NCBI GenBank assembly: GCA_016868475.1
Contig: VGGU01000001.1
Span: 57,405 to 121,404, forward strand
Origin: Bacteroidota bacterium
Lineage (GTDB): Bacteria; Bacteroidota; Bacteroidia; Chitinophagales; Chitinophagaceae
Direction of reading: 5' to 3'
Length of the DNA: 64,000 nt
The notes below the pieces were generated by a model. The model searched no databases, was not told the origin of the DNA, and worked only from the letters and a program-made list of their open reading frames with translations. Shown piece by piece: positions 7,729 to 15,149 of this stretch. The translations under genes were made by a program, and so were the position numbers. The stretch's first letter is position 1. Each line of letters starts with the position of its first letter.

Positions 7729-8379
7729 ATGACTTTACATCGAGAAGGTACGCCTACTATTTTATGGGTAACTGGGGCAGTAGTGCTCATTAATGCCGGC
7801 GTCTGTTATACCAGCACTTCTACATTGGTGATGGGTCTAACTTTGTTTACTACTATAAGCTTTTGGATTTTTATCCTTTCTTTTTTTCGCGTACCATCCC
7901 GTACGCATACGTTGCAAGAAGGGGCCGTAATTGCACCTGCAGACGGTCAAGTAGTGGTAATCGAGGAAGTGCAAGCGGACGAATACTTTAGTGATCGTCG
8001 TATTCAGGTATCTATATTCATGAGTCCTTTAAATGTGCATGTGAATCGTAACCCGGTAAGCGGCCAAGTTTTGTATAGCCAATACCACCCCGGTAAGTAC
8101 CTGGTAGCCTGGCATCCAAAATCTTCTACTGAAAACGAAAGACATAGCGTGGTATATCAATCGAATGGCAAAGAAATTCTGGTAAAACAAATTGCTGGGG
8201 CATTGGCTAAACGCATAGTCAATTATTTAAAACCGGGTCAAGAGGTAAAACAAACCGAGGAAATGGGTTTTATAAAATTTGGATCAAGGGTAGATTTATT
8301 ATTACCCCTTGATGCAAAGATTCTAGTCAAATTAGGAGATAGGCCTAAAGGTGGCGTTACCGTATTGGCCACACTCTGA
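7729..8379 (+). CDS. psd: Phosphatidylserine decarboxylase, short (Psd-A-like) form
   Basis: Converts phosphatidylserine to phosphatidylethanolamine. From ATG 7729 it is 216 residues. Two N-terminal membrane helices (about 8-28 and 33-53) are followed by the catalytic domain with APADGQVV, MSPLNVHVNR and the self-cleavage site FIKFGSRVD, where Gly185-Ser186 should split to give the pyruvoyl alpha chain. The last residues run directly into the stop of the convergent HAD gene with no spacer. Confidence 0.93.
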   Translation: MTLHREGTPTILWVTGAVVLINAGVCYTSTSTLVMGLTLFTTISFWIFILSFFRVPSRTHTLQEGAVIAPADGQVVVIEEVQADEYFSDRRIQVSIFMSPLNVHVNRNPVSGQVLYSQYHPGKYLVAWHPKSSTENERHSVVYQSNGKEILVKQIAGALAKRIVNYLKPGQEVKQTEEMGFIKFGSRVDLLLPLDAKILVKLGDRPKGGVTVLATL

Positions 8380-8385
8380 TCAGAG
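8374..8385. terminator. Palindrome spanning both stop codons of psd and the HAD gene
   Basis: CTCTGATCAGAG is a perfect 12-base palindrome centred on TGATCA, which holds the psd stop (TGA) and the reverse stop of the HAD gene (TCA). AATATTTTTT follows on the plus strand. The 4-bp stem is weak, so termination is only possible. Confidence 0.35.
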
Positions 8386-9102
8386 AATATTTTTTAGCTC
8401 AAGCAATGAAAATACGGTGTGAGTAGGAAAGCTTCCATCGGAAAGCGGCTCTATTTCTTGCGAAATATGATTTACGTGGATCTGATGAATGCCTGCATTA
8501 CGCGCTCCCAGAATATCTACTTCCAACGTATCTCCGATCATCACACTCTCCGCTGGCATCGCACCTGCTTTTTCAAATGCGTAGGTAAAAATTTCAGGCT
8601 TTGGTTTTAAACTGCCTGAGGCTTCAGAAGTGATTACCGCATTAAAATAATGTGTGAGTCCCGAATATTTTAGTTTGCTATGTTGTGTTTTTTCAAAACC
8701 ATTGGTAATTAAATGCAGTACATACCCTTTGTTGCTTAAATAATCCAATATTTCAATTGCATGAGGAAAAAGTAAGGTCCTACTGGGAAGCAGATCCAGA
8801 AATGCTCTACTCATAGTCTCCGCTAAAGGCTCGTCTGTTATTTTAAAATCCAATAGACTAAGACGCATCCGCTTGATACGTAGCTCATCTTGACGAATAA
8901 AACCATTTCGGTAACGCCCCCATAATTTCTCATTATGCAGCAGATAATTCCTATAGAATCGTTCAAAGTCATCCACCCCGCGTGTGGCTAAATCCAATGT
9001 TGTATAAAGATGTTGCAGAGTTGCTTTTGCATTGGCTTCAAAATCCCAAAGGGTATGATCCAGATCAAAGAAAATATGTTTGTAAGTAATTGCGGAGGAC
9101 AA
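8380..9102 (-). CDS. HAD superfamily hydrolase, YjjG-like pyrimidine nucleotidase
   Basis: A haloacid-dehalogenase phosphatase with motif I FFDLDHTLWDF, motif II LITNGF, the Lys in GSLKPKPEIF and motif IV VMIGDTLEVDILGARNAG. The cap is the helical type seen in YjjG, which removes phosphate from non-canonical pyrimidine nucleotides; the specificity is inferred from overall similarity. Start problem: there is no ATG in frame upstream of motif I. The track's start is a TTG at 9153, but that 17-residue extension overlaps the promoter of the divergent SDR. I prefer TTG 9102; an ATT at 9090, where homologues begin, is the other option. Confidence 0.82.
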   Translation of the reverse strand: MSSAITYKHIFFDLDHTLWDFEANAKATLQHLYTTLDLATRGVDDFERFYRNYLLHNEKLWGRYRNGFIRQDELRIKRMRLSLLDFKITDEPLAETMSRAFLDLLPSRTLLFPHAIEILDYLSNKGYVLHLITNGFEKTQHSKLKYSGLTHYFNAVITSEASGSLKPKPEIFTYAFEKAGAMPAESVMIGDTLEVDILGARNAGIHQIHVNHISQEIEPLSDGSFPTHTVFSLLELKNIL

Positions 9103-9127
9103 ATGAAATGATTTAATCAGGGGTTGA

Positions 9128-9135
9128 TACCTTTG
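9128..9135 (+). promoter_or_regulatory. Candidate -7 box of the SDR gene
   Basis: TACCTTTG, an exact TAnnTTTG match, 17 bases before the SDR ATG. It lies inside the doubtful N-terminal extension of the opposite HAD ORF. Confidence 0.5.
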
Positions 9136-9152
9136 CAAAATAAGGATAAACA

Positions 9153-9863
9153 ATGGGTATGGCGTTAACAGTAATTATTACAGGAGCATCTCGTGGAATT
9201 GGAAAGGCATTGGCTATTCAATTTGCCACAGCAGGATATAAATTATTGCTATCAGCCAGACATGCAGAAGGGTTGGCAGTTACGGCTAAGGAGCTGCGCA
9301 AGCAATTTCCTAATAGCGAGATTCACGAAAAGGCAGTAGACCTGTCCATTGCGGAGCAAGCCATGGAATTGGGTCAATGGTGCCTTTCTTTATCCACCCC
9401 CGATATTTTAATCAACAATGCAGGAGTATATCAGCCCGGGTCACTAGCAGATGAACCGGCTGGTCAACTGGAAAAACATTTACAAGTGAATTTAGGTAGC
9501 GCGTATCACCTGACTCGAGCCTTGCTTCCCACCATGATACAAAGAGGCGCAGGGCATATTTTTAATATCTGTTCCATTGCTTCCTTACAGGCTTATCCAA
9601 ATGGAGGCTCTTATTGCATCAGCAAACATGCGCTGCATGGATTTACACAAAACCTGCGGGAGGAGTTAAAACCAACCGGAGTTAAGGTAACAGGAGTGTA
9701 TCCTGGAGCGGTACTGACGGACTCCTGGGGTGATTTTGATAATTCATCCGGGCGAATCCTGGAAGCTGATGATGTAGCTAAAATGGTGCTACAAGCTGCT
9801 CAATTGTCGCCTCAGGCCTGCGTAGAGCAAATTGTATTGCGCCCCCGGTTAGGAGATCTATAA
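9153..9863 (+). CDS. Short-chain dehydrogenase/reductase
   Basis: A classical SDR of 236 residues. Rossmann motif TGASRGIGKAL near residue 10, NNAG at about residue 90, catalytic Ser in ICSIAS and YCISK for the Tyr-Lys pair. The Arg in SARHAEGL after beta-2 suggests NADP(H). Substrate unknown. ATG 9159 (Met3) is an alternative start. It stands alone, convergent with the response regulator after four bases. Confidence 0.9.
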   Translation: MGMALTVIITGASRGIGKALAIQFATAGYKLLLSARHAEGLAVTAKELRKQFPNSEIHEKAVDLSIAEQAMELGQWCLSLSTPDILINNAGVYQPGSLADEPAGQLEKHLQVNLGSAYHLTRALLPTMIQRGAGHIFNICSIASLQAYPNGGSYCISKHALHGFTQNLREELKPTGVKVTGVYPGAVLTDSWGDFDNSSGRILEADDVAKMVLQAAQLSPQACVEQIVLRPRLGDL

Positions 9864-9867
9864 CCTA

Positions 9868-10575
9868 TTAATCCGAATACTTATAACCTACGCTACGAAC
9901 AGCATGAAAGTAGCGGGGATTACGGCTATCTGTTTCAAAATACTTTCTAAAATTCAGGATAAAATTATCAATGGTACGTGTGGTGGGATATACCTGATAG
10001 CCCCAAACGGTTTGTAATATTTTTTCCCGAGGAACCACCTCGTTCTTATTCTCGATGAGCAATTTCAATAGCATGGTTTCCTTCTTGGAAAGTTGAATAG
10101 GTGTTCCAGCCACTCCAATGGCTTCCTGTGCTTTAAAGTCAATTGTGTTGGACCCAAATTGATATACCAGATCTATGGAGTTTCTGTCCTGCAGTCTTTT
10201 ATTTTTATCAATGAGTTTAGAAACACGCAAAAGAAGTTCTTCGAGATTAAAGGGTTTGGTCAGGTAATCATCCGCTCCTTTTTTTAATCCACAAACCCGG
10301 TCCGCACTTGTATTTTTTGCACTTAAGATGATAATGGGGATTTCATTATTGCTGATACGGATTGATTCTGTAACATCCAATCCATTTATCTCAGGAAGCA
10401 TTACATCCAGAATAAGTAGGTCAAAATACTCGTTAGCAATTGCTTTTAAGGCAGCAGCACCATCGTAGGCCGAACTAACGCCGTATCCTTCCAATTCAAG
10501 ATTTAGCTTGAGTGCTTCGTGTAAATTTTCTTCATCCTCCACTAAAAGGATGGACCCTTTTTCCGGTTGGTTCAT
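9868..10575 (-). CDS. OmpR-family response regulator
   Basis: 235 residues: receiver domain 8-122 with acidic EDE (13-15), phospho-acceptor Asp57 in LLILDVMLPEINGLD, Thr/Ser and Lys in SAK and TKPF; then a winged-helix DNA-binding domain from about 140 with TRTIDNFILNFRKYFE as recognition helix and a VRSVGYKY wing. It overlaps the histidine kinase by four bases and is its clear partner. Targets are unknown. The genomic link to gldH and yicC upstream could be cotranscription rather than function. Confidence 0.92.
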   Translation of the reverse strand: MNQPEKGSILLVEDEENLHEALKLNLELEGYGVSSAYDGAAALKAIANEYFDLLILDVMLPEINGLDVTESIRISNNEIPIIILSAKNTSADRVCGLKKGADDYLTKPFNLEELLLRVSKLIDKNKRLQDRNSIDLVYQFGSNTIDFKAQEAIGVAGTPIQLSKKETMLLKLLIENKNEVVPREKILQTVWGYQVYPTTRTIDNFILNFRKYFETDSRNPRYFHAVRSVGYKYSD

Positions 10576-11564
10576 GGAGCAAAGTTAATATGGAAAATAC
10601 TGCCTCTTGGAACATTGTCCTTAACTCCTATTGTGGCTTTGTGATGATGGGCAATACGCTCGCATAAATATAATCCCAGGCCTGTGCCCTTGGTAGTGCG
10701 AGTAGCTTCATTGCCGATTCGATAAAATCGTTCAAAGATTTTATCTTTTTCTGTATCCGCTATGCCTTCTCCTTGATCAGCCACTTCCAAATACACTTCA
10801 TTTCCTGTTTTATTAAGTTGAACCGAAATGATGGATTGCGCTGGCGAATAATTTATTGCGTTTTCCAAAAGGTTATTCATTAGCATTTGAAGCAGCAAAG
10901 CATCTCCCTGTAAATCTATTTCTTGTTCAATCGAGGATTCAATTACCCGACCTGGAAACCGATTGCTCATATCTTTAATACAATCTGTTACCAACAACGA
11001 AAAATCCAGCTCTTCCTTTTCACTGGCAAAACCATTATTCTCTAACTGTGAGGAAATCAGAATATTATTAGTCAACAGATTCAATCGACTGGTTTCATCT
11101 AAGGCAATACGGATAAGTTTCTCTTGTTTTTCGGGTTCCAGCTTATAGCGTTGTATGGTTTCCAGGTTCAATCGAGTTACGGCTATAGGCGTTTTTAACT
11201 CGTGGGTTACCGCCATCATAAATTGCTGCTGTTGTTGTTGCGCTCGTAGCTGTCTGCGAACAGCCCTAAATACGCCAATAGCACCAATAAGTATCACTAT
11301 TAAAAAAGTAAGGCCTTCGCCATAGAATTTTGTACTGTTCCTGTTGGCCAGGGATTCGATAGCTGCTACTCTTTTTTCTTTTTCAGCCAGATCTAACTGC
11401 GGCGTCTGCAATTCCAGCAATTGAAGTTGCTGAGTGCGGATTTGTTGATTTTGGTTTTCAAGTGAAACTAACCACCAAAGTAATGCGGCAAGTATATAGA
11501 CCAGTAAGGACCAGTACACAATGGTGGTCCTTCTGAGTTTTAATTTGCGAGAATCTGTTGCCAT
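10572..11564 (-). CDS. Sensor histidine kinase
   Basis: From ATG 11564, 330 residues. Two membrane helices (about 15-35 and 85-101) enclose a short 50-residue, Gln-rich periplasmic loop with no known sensor fold. There is no HAMP domain; a poly-Gln coiled stretch leads straight to the H-box VTHELKTPIAV (His121). N box NNLLENAINYSP, G1 DQGEGIA, F box FERFYR and G2 GTGLGLYLCERI are complete. The track's start is a TTG one codon upstream of the ATG. The ATG overlaps the gldH stop by one base (TGATG). Confidence 0.92.
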   Translation of the reverse strand: MATDSRKLKLRRTTIVYWSLLVYILAALLWWLVSLENQNQQIRTQQLQLLELQTPQLDLAEKEKRVAAIESLANRNSTKFYGEGLTFLIVILIGAIGVFRAVRRQLRAQQQQQQFMMAVTHELKTPIAVTRLNLETIQRYKLEPEKQEKLIRIALDETSRLNLLTNNILISSQLENNGFASEKEELDFSLLVTDCIKDMSNRFPGRVIESSIEQEIDLQGDALLLQMLMNNLLENAINYSPAQSIISVQLNKTGNEVYLEVADQGEGIADTEKDKIFERFYRIGNEATRTTKGTGLGLYLCERIAHHHKATIGVKDNVPRGSIFHINFAP

Positions 11565-12058
11565 CAATGCCTTTTTTCAACTCTAAGCCCAACATTCAAC
11601 ACTTGTTCCAAAGGATCTTCGCGCATAATTTGTTTGACGGACACAGTATATTTTCCTTTTTTTCGAAAAGACACCTGGTTTTCTATTAATTCATTCAGCA
11701 AGGAAATGCGGTGTTCGTAGACATCGTCCATGCCTGTACCCAACCATCCTGCTTGATTGGTGCCCAATTGCTTTTCTGTTTTGAATCGGTATTGTTTTCC
11801 GTCTGGGCTTTGCAAGGCTACTTCCAGCCAAATATTGTTATAATGATACAGATCTCGGTGCCGAATTGTAATTGAAAAATCATAACGATCAGCGGTATCA
11901 GCAATTACAAAAGCAAACTGTGGAATAAAATTACTATGCCATCTGTGGGCAGGAATAGCAATGGTTTGTTCATATAAATTGATGGAGGTACAAGAAAAAT
12001 TGCTTGTACTGAGCAGCAATAGAAAGCTCAGTGTAAAAAGAAAACGCGATTTACGCAT
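11564..12058 (-). CDS. gldH: Gliding motility lipoprotein GldH
   Basis: 164 residues with a lipoprotein signal peptide: basic start MRKSR, hydrophobic core, lipobox with Cys23 (SNFSC). The mature part has the GldH pattern of IPAHRWHSNFIPQFAF, DTADRYDFSITIRHRDLYHYNNIW and the Gly/Trp-rich GWLGTGMDD. In Flavobacterium johnsoniae GldH is needed for gliding and type IX secretion, with unclear biochemistry. Its presence with gldD and gldE in this window suggests a T9SS, although GldH homologues also occur in non-gliding species. It follows yicC by 37 bases. Confidence 0.85.
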   Translation of the reverse strand: MRKSRFLFTLSFLLLLSTSNFSCTSINLYEQTIAIPAHRWHSNFIPQFAFVIADTADRYDFSITIRHRDLYHYNNIWLEVALQSPDGKQYRFKTEKQLGTNQAGWLGTGMDDVYEHRISLLNELIENQVSFRKKGKYTVSVKQIMREDPLEQVLNVGLRVEKRH

Positions 12059-12095
12059 GCAACAAAATTAAGCCGAAAAAACAGGGATTCTGTGG

Positions 12096-12971
12096 CTAAA
12101 GTATGTTAAGCACCTGTTCTTTTGCCTTTTCCAGTTCGTCCTTCATTTCTACCACTAATCGCTGGATGCCGGCATCATAGGCCTTAGAACCCGTTGTATT
12201 GATTTCGCGACCTATTTCTTGTAGAATAAAGGAGAGCTTTTTCCCTTTTCCCTCTTCGGCTGATTCGACCTGCTCTCGAAAATAACTGCAATGATTGCTA
12301 AGACGAACCAACTCTTCAGTGATATCCATCTTTTCGATATAATAAATCAGCTCCTGTTCCATTCTGTTCCGGTCAATGGCTTCCTCCTTGAGATGTTCTT
12401 TCATGGACTTATTCATTGAAGCACGAAGCTTTTCACGACGCACCGGATCTAATTCGGCTATTGCTATTTGTCGCTTTTCTATTTGAGCGATTCGCTCCAG
12501 CAGATCTGTTTCCAATGCCTTTCCTTCCTCTGTACGATGCTTATTTATGGCAGTAATAGCTTCTTGTAAACCTTGCTTGAATAGTTCCCACTCTGTTTCT
12601 GCCAGCCCTTCGCTTCCGGAAGTAATCACATCCGGTAATTTTAATAAAGAAGGCAACAATTGGCTGGTGTCCAAGCCAAGTTCAACAGCTAATTGTGCTA
12701 ACGATTGGTAGTAGGAGCGAGCCATCTGCGTATTGATCGATACAGGAATAATGGGGCCTGCATCTTTTAAACTGACTTGACAATCAATGGTGCCCCGTCC
12801 CAGATTTTCTGCTAAGCATTTTCGAATTTCAAATTCAAATGGTTTGAGTAAGGCAGGCATTTTTAATTGTAGTTCAAATTGTTTGCCATTGAGAGATTTG
12901 AGATCAATGGCAAACAGCTTATCGCCTACTGAAATAGCGGCTCTGCCAAAGCCGGTCATGGATTTAAGCAT
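12096..12971 (-). CDS. yicC: YicC family endoribonuclease-like protein
   Basis: 291 residues with the N-terminal YicC signature MLKSMTGFGRA and the C-terminal DUF1732 segment GKKLSFILQEIGREINTTGSKA. E. coli YicC is an RNase involved in small-RNA turnover and stress. The middle is a long charged coiled coil. ATG 12959 (Met5) is an alternative start. A near-consensus box TACCTTTA (12986-12993, minus) gives it its own promoter. In many bacteria yicC precedes gmk; here gldH and a two-component system follow instead. Confidence 0.92.
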   Translation of the reverse strand: MLKSMTGFGRAAISVGDKLFAIDLKSLNGKQFELQLKMPALLKPFEFEIRKCLAENLGRGTIDCQVSLKDAGPIIPVSINTQMARSYYQSLAQLAVELGLDTSQLLPSLLKLPDVITSGSEGLAETEWELFKQGLQEAITAINKHRTEEGKALETDLLERIAQIEKRQIAIAELDPVRREKLRASMNKSMKEHLKEEAIDRNRMEQELIYYIEKMDITEELVRLSNHCSYFREQVESAEEGKGKKLSFILQEIGREINTTGSKAYDAGIQRLVVEMKDELEKAKEQVLNIL

Positions 12972-13003
12972 AGAATTGCTTTATGTAAAGGTATCAGAAT
13001 TGG

Positions 13004-13035
13004 TAAATAAAAAATCCCTCCGTAATCGGAGGGAT
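13004..13035 (-). terminator. Intrinsic terminator facing yicC
   Basis: ATCCCTCCG and CGGAGGGAT pair perfectly over 9 bp around a 4-base loop (13014-13035); on the minus strand the tail is TTTTTTATTT. On the plus strand there is no T tail, so it acts on minus-strand transcripts only. No annotated minus-strand gene lies upstream of it, which is why a small RNA is proposed. Confidence 0.75.
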
Positions 13036-13043
13036 CTATATGG

Positions 13044-13058
13044 ATGGGTTAGTAAGTA
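13044..13058 (-). repeat. 15-base element, copy 1 (TACTTACTAACCCAT)
   Basis: Exact 15-base match to 29545-29559 in opposite orientation. In both places a hairpin with TTCG in its loop region lies immediately 5' of the element. The intergenic context of both copies argues against coding constraint. Confidence 0.5.
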
Positions 13059-13192
13059 CTGGGAAACGAATTTCCCTTCACAATATTAAGAACTTATTTG
13101 TTTATTAAAAAAATATTTTAGGATCCATTTTATCAACATTTTAAAAATTCATGTGGATAAGCGTAATTGAAAGACGGCATTGCAATCGCTAC

Positions 13193-13200
13193 TACCTTTG
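13193..13200 (+). promoter_or_regulatory. Candidate promoter of the LpxD-like gene
   Basis: TACCTTTG is an exact -7 match, 15 bases before the ATG, with TTG at 13167-13169 giving a 23-base spacer. It is one of the more complete -33/-7 pairs in the window. Confidence 0.5.
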
Positions 13201-13215
13201 TAAAAATCAAATCGC

Positions 13216-14166
13216 ATGCAGTTTGAAAACCCCATTCCACTTACCACAATTGCACAATTAATTGGTGCTACACTCATAGGAGATAATGACTTTGTAGCAA
13301 AGGGTATCAATGAAATTCATTGCGTACAAATGGGCGATTTAGTTTTTGTGGATCATCCCAAATATTATAACACCTGTATTCAGTCTGCAGCGAGTTTTAT
13401 CATCATAAACCAAAAAGTGGAAGTGCCTGCAGGAAAAGCGCTGTTGGTTGTAGAGAACCCTTTTGAGGCATATCTGCGTATTGTAGAAGCCTATCGCCCT
13501 TTTAATCCATCACTGCAACCTATCAGCACAACAGCTGTAATTGGAAAGGACACACAAATACTGCCGGGAGTATATATTGGTAATCATGTAAAGATTGGAG
13601 CTAATTGTATTATCCATCCTAATGTTACCATTCTGGATCATTGTGTTATTGGCAACCATGTAGTGATTCAAGCGGGCTCGGTAATTGGGAGCGATGCATT
13701 TTATTACAATAGAAAAACAAACCGTCCGGTACAGTATAAAAAAATGAATAGCTGTGGACGGGTGTTGATACATGATGAGGTGGAAATAGGAGCCAGCTGC
13801 ACCATTGATCGAGGGGTAACATCCGATACCATCATCGGAGCCGGAACAAAACTGGACAATCAGGTTCATATTGGGCATGATACTGTTATTGGACGCAATT
13901 GTTTATTGGCCGCACAGGTAGCAATAGCGGGGGCTGTTACCATTGAAGATGAAGTAACGCTTTGGGGTCAGGTAGGCGTAAACAAAACCCTTCGAATTGA
14001 AAAAGGGGCCACCATACTAGCGCAAAGCGGAGTGCCAGGTAACCTAATTGGAAATAAAATTTACTTTGGTACGCCTGCCGAAACTGCTATGAGAAAAAAA
14101 AGAGAGCTGGTTTGGGTAAAACGAATTCCTAAGATCTGGGAAAAAATCAAAAACATTCAAGCGTAG
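13216..14166 (+). CDS. LpxD-like UDP-3-O-acylglucosamine N-acyltransferase
   Basis: 316 residues: an N-terminal uridine-binding-like domain (1-100), then a left-handed beta helix of hexapeptide repeats (from about 105: IGKDTQILPGVYIGNHVKIG) and a C-terminal helix. The motif NQVHIGHDTVIG places the catalytic His at 221. LpxD adds the N-linked acyl chain in lipid A synthesis in the cytoplasm. Bacteroidota often carry a main LpxD plus a shorter paralogue; this 316-residue form away from other lpx genes may be the paralogue, so no symbol is given. Its 3' end overlaps the convergent epimerase by ten bases. Confidence 0.85.
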   Translation: MQFENPIPLTTIAQLIGATLIGDNDFVAKGINEIHCVQMGDLVFVDHPKYYNTCIQSAASFIIINQKVEVPAGKALLVVENPFEAYLRIVEAYRPFNPSLQPISTTAVIGKDTQILPGVYIGNHVKIGANCIIHPNVTILDHCVIGNHVVIQAGSVIGSDAFYYNRKTNRPVQYKKMNSCGRVLIHDEVEIGASCTIDRGVTSDTIIGAGTKLDNQVHIGHDTVIGRNCLLAAQVAIAGAVTIEDEVTLWGQVGVNKTLRIEKGATILAQSGVPGNLIGNKIYFGTPAETAMRKKRELVWVKRIPKIWEKIKNIQA

Positions 14167-15149
14167 TACTGGCTATAACGGGCACAGGCCTGCTCAATGG
14201 TTTTTACCAGCGGAGTATATTGAAAAGAAGGAAAAGCAGAAAGCAACTTTTGATTATCAAACATTGTTTTACTCTGAGCTACTCTTGCACTTTCCTTTGT
14301 TAGCAAGGGCTTTTTGCCTGTGATCAGCGAACGAAAGGCCTCTATCCGCCAGGCCAACCCTAAAATAAACGCATTGGCTTTTAATCGAGGAGCCGGTTTA
14401 ATAAAACTTTTTGCAATTTGTTCTTGTAATTGTTGAAAAGGCCAGGTATCTCCATTTATCACATAGCGTTGCCCATTTTTCCCCTCTTCTAATAATAATA
14501 ATGTTGCCTTTGCCACATCCTGAACGTCTACAAATCCATTGAGGCCGGGAGTATACCATTTGAATCCATCATGCATTTGTTTAAAAATAGCGCAGCTACT
14601 CTTGGTCCAATCTCCAAATCCCAGAATAGTGCTGGGGTTGAGAATAACAGTATCAAGGCCTTCACAATGTCCTCGCCATACGTGCAACTCAGCTTTATAT
14701 TTGCTACGCGCATAATGCGTTTGCAGCGGATTTTCTTCCCATTTTGCTGTTTCGTCTACATGACCTCCACCAACCTTCCTGCCCAACGCGGCTACTGAAC
14801 TAATATGCACCAAACGTTTCACTTTTTTCTCCAAACAGGCATTGACAACATTGGCGGTACCCTCCACATTGGTCTGATAGAGTTCTTTTCTTTCACTTGA
14901 AGCAAAAGATACCATGGCTGCTGCATGAATTACAGCATCTATATTTTCCATGGCTTCCTCAAGCCCTACAATATCCAGCACATCTCCATTAATCCATTGC
15001 ACCTTATCCATTAAAGCAGGATCTATCCAATGAGGAACGGTTGAACCACGCCTTAAAGCATGCACTGTGTAGCCCTGATGAACAAGAAGAGCCAAAATAT
15101 AGGAACCCAAAAAACCAGTTCCACCGGTAAGCAGAATTTTTTTTGTCAT
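14157..15149 (-). CDS. NAD-dependent epimerase/dehydratase (extended SDR)
   Basis: 330 residues with the extended-SDR Rossmann motif TGGTGFLGSYI near residue 8, DVLD for the adenine site, HAAAMVSF, SSVAALG and the catalytic YARSK. GRKVGGGHVDETAKW resembles dihydroflavonol-reductase-like members of the family. The substrate cannot be named. It overlaps the preceding 3-hydroxyacyl-CoA dehydrogenase by four bases (ATGA) and so is probably cotranslated with it. Confidence 0.88.
   Translation of the reverse strand: MTKKILLTGGTGFLGSYILALLVHQGYTVHALRRGSTVPHWIDPALMDKVQWINGDVLDIVGLEEAMENIDAVIHAAAMVSFASSERKELYQTNVEGTANVVNACLEKKVKRLVHISSVAALGRKVGGGHVDETAKWEENPLQTHYARSKYKAELHVWRGHCEGLDTVILNPSTILGFGDWTKSSCAIFKQMHDGFKWYTPGLNGFVDVQDVAKATLLLLEEGKNGQRYVINGDTWPFQQLQEQIAKSFIKPAPRLKANAFILGLAWRIEAFRSLITGKKPLLTKESARVAQSKTMFDNQKLLSAFPSFQYTPLVKTIEQACARYSQYYA

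Larger units (their letters stand above)
13004..13080 (-). ncRNA. Candidate small RNA (two hairpins) upstream of yicC
   Basis: Read on the minus strand: a TAATATTG box (13081-13088), then hairpin GGGAAA-TTCG-TTTCCC (13061-13076), then the 15-mer TACTTACTAACCCAT, then a strong terminator hairpin with a T-rich tail. This would give an RNA of roughly 70-75 nt that ends before the yicC promoter box. There is no plausible ORF in it. No known family is recognised. It could instead be an attenuated yicC leader. The same 15-mer lies beside a hairpin upstream of radA. Confidence 0.4.

Noticed and set aside
11220-11245. Trinucleotide repeat in the histidine kinase gene
   Set aside because: It encodes a poly-Gln linker; too short and imperfect to call a phase-variable repeat.
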